Below, piece after piece: positions 1 through 8,831 of a stretch of 64,000 bases of DNA (position 1 is its first letter; every line of letters begins with the position of its first letter). This DNA comes from Thalassobacillus devorans MSP14. GTDB lineage: Bacteria > Bacillota > Bacilli > Bacillales > Halobacillaceae. The translations under genes and the position numbers were made by a program. The DNA is taken from the NCBI RefSeq assembly GCF_000496835.1, contig NZ_KI543237.1, positions 1,032,641 through 1,096,640 on the forward strand. Reading direction: 5' to 3'. The notes beneath the pieces are model-generated. The model saw only the letters and a list, made by a program, of their open reading frames with translations. It searched no databases and had not been told where the DNA came from.

Positions 1-949
1 ATTGCCGCTTCACTTCCTCGATATTTTCGGCTGCGTCTACCCATACTCCGCCATTAGGAGTGCCCAGCCCCCCTTCCACTTCGGAAGCGATTGCGATCGC
101 TAATTTATCACGGGTCGTGTTTTCCATTGTCTCTGGCTCGTATTTTTTCATAAACCGTTCACCGTTGCGGTTATACAGTTTTGCTGAATGATAAAAGCTC
201 AGGCAAAGACCGGAAAGTGATGGTGGATTGATTAAACTGACCGGGTAGAATTGAATTTGTTCCATGTCCACCAGAGAAGCACCAGCTGCTAAACTTAACG
301 CAAACCCGTCCCCTGTGGACTGGGCGGGGTTGCTGGTGATTGGATAAAGCTGTCCAATTCCTCCAGTTGCAAGGATTACTGCTTTACAGCGAATCAAATA
401 AGGTTTGTTTTTCTTTAAATCTAATACTACAGCTCCTGCCACTCTTTCATTCGCTTTTACAAGTTCAAGTGTAATGACATCACTCCAACGTTGGATATTG
501 TTTCTCTTCCTTGCCTTTTTAGTTAAAACCTGAAGGATCGCAAGGCCTGTCTTGCCTTTTTTTGAACTTATGGAACGTGGCAGGGTGTGCCCGGATGTTG
601 CGGCAACCAAAATATCGTTATGTACGTTTTTATCAAGTTTCAACCCCCATTGAAGCAAGTCTTCGATCCGATCAGAGATGTCCTGGACAAGTATATCTGT
701 TAGGACAGGGCTGCTTAATCCCCTTCCGCTATCACTGATGTCTTCCCTATAAGCTTCTAAACTGTCTTCTGGATGACTCCAGCTCCCCAGACTGGCGATT
801 TGAATCGCTCCCACCGTAGAGCCGCTTCTTCCAATGGCCCCTTTATCGATAACCAGGATTTGCTGATTTGATTCAGCAGCATACACACTTGCCGCCAGCC
901 CAGCTGCTCCAGAACCTATCACAAGCATATCTGTTTTTACTTCATCCAT
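1..949 (-). CDS. FAD-dependent oxidoreductase, fumarate reductase / L-aspartate oxidase type (partial)
   Basis: The gene runs off the left edge, so only about 316 N-terminal residues are visible. The N-terminus has a Rossmann dinucleotide motif (VIGSGAAGLAA) followed by an acidic strand end (LVIDKG), and later ATGGIG and NPAQSTGDGFALSLAAGA, the layout of the FAD domain of succinate dehydrogenase/fumarate reductase flavoproteins and L-aspartate oxidases. The start ATG at 949 sits about 7 nt after a GAGGGG ribosome site; the ATG at 955 lies too close to that site. The exact substrate cannot be told without the C-terminal part. No nadA or nadC gene is visible next to it, so NAD synthesis is not supported by context. 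Confidence 0.72.
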   Translation of the reverse strand, partial: MDEVKTDMLVIGSGAAGLAASVYAAESNQQILVIDKGAIGRSGSTVGAIQIASLGSWSHPEDSLEAYREDISDSGRGLSSPVLTDILVQDISDRIEDLLQWGLKLDKNVHNDILVAATSGHTLPRSISSKKGKTGLAILQVLTKKARKRNNIQRWSDVITLELVKANERVAGAVVLDLKKNKPYLIRCKAVILATGGIGQLYPITSNPAQSTGDGFALSLAAGASLVDMEQIQFYPVSLINPPSLSGLCLSFYHSAKLYNRNGERFMKKYEPETMENTTRDKLAIAIASEVEGGLGTPNGGVWVDAAENIEEVKRQ

Positions 950-1159
950 CCTCATACCCCTCGATTCTTATTTCTTATTTTAGTTGAATGACTCCATGTA
1001 CCAGGAGTTTTCACACTAAAAATCATACACTTTTAAAAAAAGCTTACCCGTCTATGGCAAGAGCCTGCTTTAAGAAAAGGCTGTAATCAACCCTGAAAAG
1101 TATATCTCATGGATAGAAAACAAATAGTATGATTATTACGTTTAGAGGAGGTGATTACA

Positions 1160-1339
1160 ATTAACGCCCAAAGAGCACAGGATATTGCTTTCTCGTCCGA
1201 TATGGCTAATGTAACCTATAACGGAGAAAGCGTCTACATCGAACACGTCGACGAAACCAATGGAACAGCTACCATCCACCCTCTTCATTCACCCGAAAAT
1301 AAACAAAGCGTCCCTGTAGACAGTTTACAGGAACAGTAA
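1160..1339 (+). CDS. sspH: H-type small acid-soluble spore protein
   Basis: A 59-residue protein of the SspH family, which coats or is packed in the forespore core. It matches Bacillus SspH in order: NxQRAQD near the start, DMANVTYNG, VYIEHVDETN and the C-terminal VPVDSLQE. No ATG, GTG or TTG is usable: the in-frame GTG at 1151 lies inside the ribosome site. A strong GGAGG at 1147-1151 is 8 nt from ATT at 1160, and starting there gives exactly the family length and the N-terminus M-N-x-Q-R-A. I therefore place the start at an ATT codon; this is inference from the ribosome site and homology. The gene is followed by its own terminator. Forespore (sigma G) control is expected from the family; I could not find a convincing sigma G promoter. 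Confidence 0.85.
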   Translation: MNAQRAQDIAFSSDMANVTYNGESVYIEHVDETNGTATIHPLHSPENKQSVPVDSLQEQ

Positions 1340-1344
1340 GGATT

Positions 1345-1382
1345 AGAACCCGCCACGTAATGTAGCGGGTTCTGTTTTTTCA
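1345..1382 (+). terminator. Intrinsic terminator of sspH
   Basis: Hairpin with arms AGAACCCGC and GCGGGTTCT around a short loop, followed by a T-rich run. It lies 6 nt after the sspH stop codon. Confidence 0.85.
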
Positions 1383-1383
1383 T

Positions 1384-1653
1384 TTATAAACCACCACAAC
1401 TTTCATCAGATTTTTTCGGTGCAAATTCGTCCCGCTCTCCCCCATCATCCAGCTCCTCAGAATACTCCACCCGATTTCCTTCACTGTCATCAAAGTCACT
1501 GTGGGTGCCTGGTTGTTCATTAAAATAGTTGTTTTCGCCAGGAACAAAGGTGTCTTTTTGCAAGCTGAATTCCGCTTGACCTGGGTGTCCCGTTTCAAGC
1601 TCTACTTCTTTCTTATCTTTCTTTTTTATTTCAGGTTCTTGTCGATAAGCCAT
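1384..1653 (-). CDS. Hypothetical small acidic polar protein
   Basis: An 89-residue protein of unknown function, very rich in D, E, K, N and G (for example DFDDSEGNRVEYSEELDDGGERDEF shortened), with no membrane segment or signal. It has a plausible AGAAGGG ribosome site about 12 nt before the ATG. It is convergent with sspH and divergent from the sensor kinase at 1856. The low-complexity composition is typical of small Bacillaceae proteins made during sporulation or stress, but there is no recognised domain. The overlapping plus-strand reading frame at 1501-1824 is hydrophobic and has no ribosome site, so I prefer this strand. Confidence 0.5.
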   Translation of the reverse strand: MAYRQEPEIKKKDKKEVELETGHPGQAEFSLQKDTFVPGENNYFNEQPGTHSDFDDSEGNRVEYSEELDDGGERDEFAPKKSDESCGGL

Positions 1654-1855
1654 ATATTATCGTATCCCTTCTTGTTTAGCTTTTTTCTTTCCATGTTTAT
1701 AATGGTACAAATAGTGGTGTTTATGTATTCATGGGGAAATATGAGGTTTTGCTTTCCGTCCAGCCATATGATACCTCTTAACTTCCCTTTTAACAGGTAC
1801 ATATTTTTTAATTTATTGCTTTAACTAAATTAAACTTCCCTGGAGGTGACATCCA

Positions 1856-3487
1856 TTGCCAAAACCCAAGTTCAAACTAAGTACCATGATCATACTATTT
1901 GTCTGCCTCGTCGTCTTAGTTTCTTTATTGATTACGGATTTGCTGATTACAGACACGACAAGTGACAATATCGAAGAGCAGTTAGAAGAAAAAGCCATCA
2001 TCGTTTCCCGTACAGTCGCAGCGTCTCAAGTGGTCAAAAGTGGCTTGCAGGATGAATCGCAGGAAAATAATATCCAGGATTATGCGATGACGATTCAGGA
2101 CGCTGCTGATGTCATGTTTGTGGTCGTCATGGATATGAACGGCATCCGAAAATCCCACCCGGATCCGGAACGAATTGGCAATCACTTTGTTGGGGGCGAT
2201 GAGAAGCGCGTACTTCAGGGAGAATCCTACACGTCCAGATCGACCGGTACGCTTGGAAAATCACTGCGTGCGTTTACACCAATTTACGACGAAGACCAAA
2301 ATCAGATTGGAGCTGTGGCAGTAGGGATCTCGCTTCAGGCCGTGGAAGCGTCCATCCAGCAGAACCAGCAGCAGATTTTAATAGGGACTGTCATAGGCTT
2401 GATTGTTGGTATCATTGGCGCTTTCCTGCTGGCTAACTATATTAAGAAAAGCTTATTCGGCCTTGAACCGTATGCCATCGCAAGAATTCACGAAGAAAGG
2501 AATCAGATGCTTCATTCTGTGCACGAAGGGATTATCGCGATCGACAAAGACGCCACCATCGTGCTGGTAAACAGGTCCGCACGCCGGATTTTTCAAAAGG
2601 CGGGGTTGATGGAGCAAGAGCCGATCGGGATGGAAATCAATGAATTTTTACCTGGAACCCTGCTGGCTGATATTTTAACCAATCCGGAGCCAGATCTGGA
2701 TGAAGAGCAAATTATCAATGGGGTATCGATTATCACCAACCGGGTTCCGATCGTCGTTAACGATGAAGTTGTAGGCGCCATAGCGACCTTCCGGGATAAA
2801 ACAGAAGTCAACCAATTGGCCGAACAGCTGACAGGAGTGCAGATGTATGCCGATACATTACGGGCTCAATCCCATGAATTCATGAATCAGCTCCATGTTC
2901 TGCTTGGCATGATTAAATTAGAGGAATACGATCAAGTGAAAAGCTTCATCAGCAAACTCGTCGATCATCAGGCCCATGAGGTGGGAAATGTTACACGCTT
3001 CATAAAAGATCCAGCGTTTGCCGGCTTTATCATTGGAAAAATGAGCTATGCCCGGGAAGCCCATGTAGATTTTGATATCTACTGTGAAACTGAGATACCT
3101 GAACCTGCAGATCCAGCCCTGACACATGAGCTGATTACCATTCTCGGAAATATAGTTGATAATGCCATCGATAGCGTGAGTATTTCCAGGGAGAAAACTA
3201 TCACACTTGAGCTTTCTTATATCGATGAATTGCTGACGATGAAGGTTTCTGACACGGGGACAGGGATAGCCGAGGAGAAACAGGAGGAAATTTACCGAAA
3301 AGGAGTTTCCTCTAAAGCAGGCCACCACCGCGGCTTTGGCCTCCATTTGGTCCAAACGAGTGTTGAACAGCTGGAAGGATCGATTGAAATGGATTCCTCT
3401 CCAGGACAAGGCTCGACTTTTTCAATTATAATTCCTTATGAAGCAGGAGGTGATGGCAATGATCCAGGTGCTGGTCGTAGAAGATGA
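1856..3487 (+). CDS. Sensor histidine kinase, CitA/DcuS family (C4-dicarboxylate or malate sensing)
   Basis: A 543-residue membrane kinase with the CitA/DcuS/MalK layout: membrane helix about residues 9-30, extracellular sensory domain about 35-170, second helix about 173-195, cytoplasmic PAS domain about 215-325, then the kinase core. The phosphoacceptor is the His in RAQSHEFMNQLH; the ATP domain shows the N box (GNIVDNAIDS), G1 (DTGTGIAEE) and G2 (HHRGFGLHLV). The start codon is TTG at 1856 behind TGGAGGTGA. It overlaps the response regulator gene by 29 nt, so the pair is one operon. Together with the symporter at 5727 it resembles Bacillus malK-malR-maeN or dctS-dctR-dctP. Ligand identity (malate, citrate, fumarate) is inference. 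Confidence 0.88.
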   Translation: MPKPKFKLSTMIILFVCLVVLVSLLITDLLITDTTSDNIEEQLEEKAIIVSRTVAASQVVKSGLQDESQENNIQDYAMTIQDAADVMFVVVMDMNGIRKSHPDPERIGNHFVGGDEKRVLQGESYTSRSTGTLGKSLRAFTPIYDEDQNQIGAVAVGISLQAVEASIQQNQQQILIGTVIGLIVGIIGAFLLANYIKKSLFGLEPYAIARIHEERNQMLHSVHEGIIAIDKDATIVLVNRSARRIFQKAGLMEQEPIGMEINEFLPGTLLADILTNPEPDLDEEQIINGVSIITNRVPIVVNDEVVGAIATFRDKTEVNQLAEQLTGVQMYADTLRAQSHEFMNQLHVLLGMIKLEEYDQVKSFISKLVDHQAHEVGNVTRFIKDPAFAGFIIGKMSYAREAHVDFDIYCETEIPEPADPALTHELITILGNIVDNAIDSVSISREKTITLELSYIDELLTMKVSDTGTGIAEEKQEEIYRKGVSSKAGHHRGFGLHLVQTSVEQLEGSIEMDSSPGQGSTFSIIIPYEAGGDGNDPGAGRRR

Positions 3488-4175
3488 TCCGATGGTAGCA
3501 GCACTCAATAAGCAATATGTTGAGCAGATGGCAGGTTTCACTCTCAGTGGAGTTGCGTCCAATACAGATGAAGCAATTGACCATTTGGCTCGCGTCAAAG
3601 TCGATTTGATGTTGCTGGATGTATACATGCCGGGGTTGAATGGCCTTGATTTTTTGAAGCGAATTCGGGAACAAAATGCCGATGTTGATGTCATACTGAT
3701 TACTGCCGCTTCTGATATTGAGCAGATACAGCGGTCTTTGCGGCTTGGGGCAATCGATTATTTGATCAAGCCATTCGAGTTCGACCGCTTCCAGGAAGCA
3801 CTCCTGCAGTACAAAAATAATTATTATAGACTGCATAATAAAAGCAGCGTCAGCCAGCAGGAGCTGGACAGCCTATTCCAAAAGAAAAGCCGGCCTTTTT
3901 CCAATCAGGAGAAGCCACAGGAACTGCCCAAGGGACTTACGAAGAATACATTACAGACGATTAATGAATCAATTCTCGCCTTTGATGGCCAGGCTTTTTC
4001 TACTGAAGATATTGCAGAAGCGGCAAATATTTCGCGGGTGTCGGTAAGGAAATATTTAAAATTCCTGACCGAGATCGGTTATTTAGAGGAAGATTTGATA
4101 TACGGAGTCGGTCGCCCTATCTATCAATATCGTCTCTATGAGGGAAAGCAGTATATTATTGATTCTTATTTATAA
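3459..4175 (+). CDS. Response regulator, CitB/DctR/MalR family
   Basis: A 238-residue partner of the upstream kinase. The receiver domain shows the acidic pair (VVEDDP), the phosphorylated Asp in LMLLDVYMPG, the Thr region ITAAS and the Lys in LIKPF. The C-terminal half carries a winged-helix DNA-binding region (ISRVSVRKYLKFLTEIGYL). Start ATG at 3459 is chosen because AGGAGG at 3445-3450 lies 8 nt away; the ATG at 3438 is upstream of that site. Translation is coupled to the kinase by overlap. A likely target is the symporter at 5727, whose upstream region carries an 11-bp direct repeat. Confidence 0.88.
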   Translation: MIQVLVVEDDPMVAALNKQYVEQMAGFTLSGVASNTDEAIDHLARVKVDLMLLDVYMPGLNGLDFLKRIREQNADVDVILITAASDIEQIQRSLRLGAIDYLIKPFEFDRFQEALLQYKNNYYRLHNKSSVSQQELDSLFQKKSRPFSNQEKPQELPKGLTKNTLQTINESILAFDGQAFSTEDIAEAANISRVSVRKYLKFLTEIGYLEEDLIYGVGRPIYQYRLYEGKQYIIDSYL

Positions 4176-4221
4176 AGTTAAAGAGGGACCTTCCACATTC
4201 GGGAAGGTCCCTCTTTAACTT
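4175..4221. terminator. Bidirectional hairpin between the response regulator and paiB-like gene
   Basis: A perfect 20-bp stem with a 7-nt loop (arms 4175-4194 and 4202-4221, core AGAGGGACCTTCC). It separates two convergent genes and has A/T-rich outer stem on both sides, so it can serve both strands. Confidence 0.85.
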
Positions 4222-4279
4222 ATTAATACCCGCCATTTGTTACAGGCCCAATCTTATCTTTCCGCTGTCTTTTTGGTTA

Positions 4280-4894
4280 TCAATCAGGTCGTTTTTCTTT
4301 TTTCATCACTTCTGCTAATGATTGAGCATGTAACCTTTGCTCCTCATTTAGGTTATCGATGATATTGTGATAGTCCTCTTCATTCCAGGTTTGACTCAAT
4401 TTATAGGAAGCTTGAACTTCCTCCACCTTCACTTTAAAGCCAACTATGCCTTTAATCTGCTGTTTGGTTTGAGTAGAAAGCTTTTCCCACAAAACTGGAT
4501 ATTCTCGGTGGCTTTCATATTTTTTCAGTAGCAGGATAAGATCTTCCTGCAACTCCTTGTCATCCATGATAGTTGCTGTACCATATACATGAACGGCCTG
4601 ATAATTCCAGGTGGGAACATCTTCCTCCCTATACCAGGAAGAAGATATATAGGCATGTGGACCTTGATATATCACCAGAACACTAACACCCTCCATTGTT
4701 TTCCATTGAGAGTTCCCATATGCCATATGTCCAGTTATATAATAATTGTCTCCCTGTTTATGTAATTGCAAAGGCAAATGAGTGGCAATGGGTGTGCCTT
4801 GTTCTGCCGTAACAATTGTTCCAAAAGAATGCTTTTCAATAAATGCTCTGATTTCTTCAAAGTCTATAACTTTAAAATGGTTCGGGGTATACAT
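4280..4894 (-). CDS. paiB: FMN-binding negative transcriptional regulator PaiB family
   Basis: A 204-residue protein of the PaiB family (FMN-binding split-barrel fold), which in Bacillus subtilis represses sporulation and protease genes together with PaiA. Family marks: N-terminal MYTPNHF, the GTPIATHLPLQL strand, TGHMAYGNSQW, and the VPTWNYQAVHVYGTA motif. It lies directly downstream of the paiA-like acetyltransferase on the same strand (21 nt between the genes), the same pairing as in B. subtilis. It ends at the shared hairpin 4175-4221. Confidence 0.88.
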   Translation of the reverse strand: MYTPNHFKVIDFEEIRAFIEKHSFGTIVTAEQGTPIATHLPLQLHKQGDNYYITGHMAYGNSQWKTMEGVSVLVIYQGPHAYISSSWYREEDVPTWNYQAVHVYGTATIMDDKELQEDLILLLKKYESHREYPVLWEKLSTQTKQQIKGIVGFKVKVEEVQASYKLSQTWNEEDYHNIIDNLNEEQRLHAQSLAEVMKKEKRPD

Positions 4895-4915
4895 AATCGT
4901 CCACCTTTCAAAGAG

Positions 4916-5473
<558 letters not shown>

Positions 5474-5573
5474 CTACTTATTAAACCATATTACCAGCCA
5501 GTAAACTATTAGCTTTATTATCTTTGCGTTTGTTATTTCAGCCTTAACAAGTCATCAAGATGATTCAGTTCTG

Positions 5574-5600
5574 AAGCAACCCGGCTGGTTGCTTTTTTTA
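5574..5600 (+). terminator. Orphan plus-strand intrinsic terminator
   Basis: Arms AGCAACC (5575-5581) and GGTTGCT (5587-5593) with a CGGCT loop and a run of seven T. No plus-strand gene lies upstream: the neighbouring genes at 4280-5434 run the other way. It may end an unannotated short transcript starting in 5440-5570, or shield the symporter promoter. Confidence 0.6.
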
Positions 5601-5629
5601 ATTACAATACTATCAATAGTTTCATAATG

Positions 5630-5658
5630 TGTGAAATTTGTGTGAAATTTCTTATTAT
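5630..5658 (+). promoter_or_regulatory. Candidate response-regulator site and promoter of the symporter gene
   Basis: A 10-bp sequence TGTGAAATTT is repeated in direct orientation at 5630-5639 and 5641-5650, an 11-bp step (one helical turn). It overlaps a poor -35 region (TGTGAA, 5630-5635) spaced 17 bp from a -10-like TATTAT (5653-5658). A weak -35 covered by a direct repeat is typical of an activator-dependent promoter. Assignment to the regulator at 3459 is inference. Confidence 0.5.
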
Positions 5659-5674
5659 TGAAACTACAAATTAT

Positions 5675-5688
5675 TGAAAGCGTTTACG
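5675..5688 (+). promoter_or_regulatory. Candidate CcpA cre site
   Basis: TGAAAGCGTTTACG matches the Bacillus cre pattern TGWAANCGNTNWCA at all but the last base. It lies just downstream of the inferred transcription start of the symporter gene, where CcpA binding normally represses. This would put organic-acid uptake under carbon catabolite repression. Confidence 0.55.
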
Positions 5689-5726
5689 TTTTAATCCATT
5701 TAATTTTTAAAAAAGGAGTGGTCGAG

Positions 5727-7055
5727 ATGGCTCAAACAGCCAGAGAACTTGAATACGCACGACAGTCGGAAGCTCAGGTCCCGGAAATGCAAACCGAAAA
5801 GAAAAAACTTAAGATATTTGAAATTCCGGTCCTATGGTTCGGGGTTTTTGCAGCGATTACCATTTTAAGTTTGTACACAGGCAGCCTGCCTGGTGGTATG
5901 ATCGGCAGCTTGCTTGTCATGATGGTTTTCGGTGAATTGTTAGGGTTCGTTGGTGACCGTACACCAATTGTAAGAACCTTTCTTGGTGGAGGTGCTATCA
6001 TCGCCATCTTCGGCGCGGCATTTATGGTCTATGCCGGATGGCTGCCGGAAGCATCAGTAACCTCCATGACGGAGTTTATGAAGGACGGCGGTTTTCTAAA
6101 CCTCTATATCGCAGCTTTAATTACTGGAAGTATCCTTGGGATGAACAAAAATATTCTAGTAAAAGTAGGGTTACGCTACTTCCTGCCAATTTTCGGTGCT
6201 GTCATAGGCGCAACCGCGATTGCCGGACTATTAGGTACCCTGGTCGGATTCTCCCTCAGAGATGCGGTGCTTGTCATCACGATGCCGATTATGGGCGGCG
6301 GCATGGGAGCCGGGGCTGTGCCAATGAGTCAAATCTACTCCGAAATGATGGGGAACGACCCAAGCTATTATATTTCCATGCTTGTTCCTGCGCTTGCGCT
6401 TGGTAACGTATTCGCCATTGTGCTTGCCAGCATGCTTAACCTGCTTGGTAAAAAAGTGCCTTCCCTTACTGGTAATGGTCAATTGATCCAAGGATTCAAT
6501 TACAAAGAAGAAAAACAAAATTACGATATCCATAAAATGGGGATCGGACTGCTTGCAGCTATTACTTTCTTCACTGTCGGTAACCTGCTGGGAGACTTAA
6601 TTCCGCTTCACCCTTATGCACTGATGATCATTATCGTTGCGATTGCAAAAATTGCTGATATCATTCCAAAGAATGTCATTGATGGTGCTAGCCAGTGGTA
6701 CAAGTTCGTTGCCAGCAACTGGACGCTGGCATTGCTGTTCGGTATTGGGATTGCCTACACAGATTTGAACACAGTAATCGAAGCTTTGACGCTGCAGTAC
6801 ATTTTGACTGTATTCGGTGTGGTATTCGGTGCTATCCTTGGTGCAGGCATCCTTGGTAAACTGGTCGGATTCTATCCGATTGAAGCAGCTATTACAGCTG
6901 GGTTGTGTATGGCTAACATGGGAGGAACAGGTGATGTAGCAGTACTTTCTGCTTCCAAGAGAATGGAACTGATGCCATTCGCCCAAATCTCTTCCCGTTT
7001 AGGCGGGGCGTTGATTCTGCTATTAGCCGGATTGATCATTCCACTGCTATCGTAA
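5727..7055 (+). CDS. 2-hydroxycarboxylate transporter family symporter (malate/citrate), MaeN/CimH-like
   Basis: A 442-residue membrane protein with about eleven hydrophobic segments. The family signature is the pair of GGxG re-entrant loops: ITMPIMGGGMGAGAVPMSQIY near residue 190-210 and CMANMGGTGDVAVLSA near residue 395-410. The N-terminal 40 residues are charged and cytoplasmic, as in MaeN. Start ATG at 5727 follows AAAAGGAGTGG; the reading frame is open further upstream but without a ribosome site. The two-component genes at 1856-4175 and the candidate operator and cre site upstream suggest substrate induction plus catabolite repression. Malate is the best guess because of the mqo gene at 59882; citrate remains possible. 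Confidence 0.88.
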   Translation: MAQTARELEYARQSEAQVPEMQTEKKKLKIFEIPVLWFGVFAAITILSLYTGSLPGGMIGSLLVMMVFGELLGFVGDRTPIVRTFLGGGAIIAIFGAAFMVYAGWLPEASVTSMTEFMKDGGFLNLYIAALITGSILGMNKNILVKVGLRYFLPIFGAVIGATAIAGLLGTLVGFSLRDAVLVITMPIMGGGMGAGAVPMSQIYSEMMGNDPSYYISMLVPALALGNVFAIVLASMLNLLGKKVPSLTGNGQLIQGFNYKEEKQNYDIHKMGIGLLAAITFFTVGNLLGDLIPLHPYALMIIIVAIAKIADIIPKNVIDGASQWYKFVASNWTLALLFGIGIAYTDLNTVIEALTLQYILTVFGVVFGAILGAGILGKLVGFYPIEAAITAGLCMANMGGTGDVAVLSASKRMELMPFAQISSRLGGALILLLAGLIIPLLS

Positions 7056-7096
7056 TTACTTTACAATTACAATAGACCTGTGTATCCATTGATGCC

Positions 7097-7134
7097 GGGG
7101 CTGTCTTTGAATTTTTCAGAGACAGCTCCTTTTG
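7097..7134 (+). terminator. Intrinsic terminator of the symporter gene
   Basis: Arms GGGGCTGTCT (7097-7106) and AGACAGCTCC (7120-7129), with G-T pairs at the base, followed by TTTTG. It stands between the two transporter genes. Confidence 0.7.
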
Positions 7135-7167
7135 TGCTTTAAATTTCAGAGGAATGTGGGGAAGAAA

Positions 7168-8082
7168 ATGGACGTCATTCTAATCGTAATACCAGCTTTT
7201 ATCATTTTTGCAGTAGGTTTTATAGGCCAAAAAAAAATCGGTTTTGACCGGAAGTCTATTTCTACGGCCGCATTATATTTAATGTACCCGTTCCTGGCTT
7301 TTCGTACATTTTATACAAATGAAGTAACCATCGATTATTTATACATTGTAATTTTTTGCGTTTCGCTGATGGTCCTTCTTATTTTATTAGTGGTTGCCAT
7401 TTCTAAGATGCAATCCCAGTCGAGGTCAAAATCCTCTGCTTTGATTCTTGCCAGCGTGTTTATGAATAGCGGCAATTATGGAGTTCCAATCATCTTATTC
7501 GCTTATGGAGAAGCGGGGGTTGATTATGCGATCATTATGATGGTAGTCCAGTCCCTTTTAATGAACACGGTCGGACTTTATTTTGCAGCACGGGGCAGCA
7601 GTATTGCCAATCATAGTTTTAAAGATTCGCTTATAAAAATCTCCCGGATGCCTATCAATTATGCAGTACTCCTGGGATTGGGTACACAGATATTCAGTTT
7701 AAAAGTTCCGGAATTTATTATGCAGGCGGTCAATTTTATCGCAGAGGCGACGATTCCTACCATTATGATCGTCCTCGGTATGCAGCTGGCGTCATTGACC
7801 AAAGGAACGGTCAGATGGAAGGACATCTCCACCATTTTTTCAATTCGATTGATTGTCTCTCCTGTTATCGCTTTGCTTTTGACGATGATTCTGGGTCTGG
7901 ACCCAACGCTCGCCAGTATCCTGATTATTCTGGCAGCCATGCCGACTGCCGCAAACACGACGATGTATTCCTTGCAATTCAATACCGAACCACAACTGGT
8001 ATCCTACAGCACGCTGGTTACCACGGTTTCCAGTTTAATCACTGTGCCACTGATGCTTTGGCTTGTTGGTGCTGTATCCTAG
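7168..8082 (+). CDS. AEC-family (auxin efflux carrier type) transporter
   Basis: A 304-residue integral membrane protein with ten hydrophobic segments. It carries the AEC family marks: SVFMNSGNYGVPIILFAYGEAG around residue 95-115 and MVVLGMQLA-like text (MIVLGMQLASL) in the second half, with ILAAMPTAANTTMYSLQF near the end. Family members include malate permease MleP and uncharacterised carriers. Start ATG at 7168 follows GTGGGGAAG. Its place directly after the 2-hydroxycarboxylate symporter suggests another organic-acid carrier, which is inference. Confidence 0.85.
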   Translation: MDVILIVIPAFIIFAVGFIGQKKIGFDRKSISTAALYLMYPFLAFRTFYTNEVTIDYLYIVIFCVSLMVLLILLVVAISKMQSQSRSKSSALILASVFMNSGNYGVPIILFAYGEAGVDYAIIMMVVQSLLMNTVGLYFAARGSSIANHSFKDSLIKISRMPINYAVLLGLGTQIFSLKVPEFIMQAVNFIAEATIPTIMIVLGMQLASLTKGTVRWKDISTIFSIRLIVSPVIALLLTMILGLDPTLASILIILAAMPTAANTTMYSLQFNTEPQLVSYSTLVTTVSSLITVPLMLWLVGAVS

Positions 8083-8129
8083 CAACCTCTTTTTTCATGC
8101 TATACTAAAAGAAAAAGGAGGCGACTCAG

Positions 8130-8609
8130 TTGGTGGAACAAGTAGAATATGCAATACAGGATGTTTACCCCGATGACTTTTCCTGGTGCTATGGATGTGG
8201 AAGATTGAACAAAGCGGGGCACCATTTCCGGACAGGATGGGATGGTGACCAGACAGTGACGATTTACACACCCCGCCCGGAACATACTGCTGTTCCTGGT
8301 TTTGTCTATGGCGGTTTGACAGCTTCCTTGATTGATTGTCACGGGACAGGGTCAGCTGCTTTGGCATTACACCGAAAAAATGGGCACGAACCTGATGACG
8401 GCGAAGAAGCCCCACGTTTTGTGACGGCTTCTCTGGAAGTGAAATTCCTGAAGCCTACCCCGCAGGATATTCCGTTGAAAGCTGTCGGTAAGGTAGAAGA
8501 AATCGACCCAAAGAAGTTCAAAGTACATACAGAAGTGTATGCGGGAGATGTCCTTTGCTCCAAAGGAGAAGTTGTTGCTGCCCTGATGCCGGAATCCTTC
8601 GGTAAATAA
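8130..8609 (+). CDS. PaaI-type hotdog-fold thioesterase family protein
   Basis: A 159-residue single hotdog domain. The N-terminal CYGCGRLNKAG...F is typical of the YigI/PaaI-like subgroup, followed by the hotdog helix GFVYGGLTASLIDCHGTGSA, where the Asp in LIDCH is the usual catalytic or structural acid, and LEVKFLKPTP. TTG at 8130 is the start, 8 nt after AGGAGG. The substrate is probably an acyl-CoA but is unknown. It stands alone between two terminators. Confidence 0.8.
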   Translation: MVEQVEYAIQDVYPDDFSWCYGCGRLNKAGHHFRTGWDGDQTVTIYTPRPEHTAVPGFVYGGLTASLIDCHGTGSAALALHRKNGHEPDDGEEAPRFVTASLEVKFLKPTPQDIPLKAVGKVEEIDPKKFKVHTEVYAGDVLCSKGEVVAALMPESFGK

Positions 8610-8620
8610 TTGATTTACAC

Positions 8621-8653
8621 AGCCACTCTATTTATAGGGTGGCTTTCCTTTTG
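8621..8653 (+). terminator. Intrinsic terminator after the thioesterase gene
   Basis: A 9-bp stem (AGCCACTCT with AGGGTGGCT) and a T-rich tail, 12 nt after the stop codon. Confidence 0.75.
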
Positions 8654-8831
8654 CAGGAATCCCCACACACAAATGGTTGGATTCCCTGATATTTCTTGTA
8701 AAACTATTATTATCTTAGCTTAATGTCAGTGAAACCTCTTTACAGGGTTCGTCTGTTAGACTAGGAATTGGCTTGAAAGCGACATGCTTCGACAAGCTCC
8801 TACAACACGAATACTCTCAAGGAGGAATTTC

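Noticed and set aside
1501-1824. Hydrophobic 107-residue plus-strand reading frame
   Set aside because: No ribosome site, overlaps the acidic minus-strand gene and the promoter area of the sensor kinase; looks like the shadow of A/T-rich sequence.
2918-3409. 163-residue minus-strand frame inside the sensor kinase gene
   Set aside because: It is the antisense shadow of the conserved kinase domain.
8660-8831. c-di-AMP (ydaO) riboswitch before the NlpC/P60 gene
   Set aside because: Such genes often carry one, but the conserved core is not visible; only short hairpins are present.
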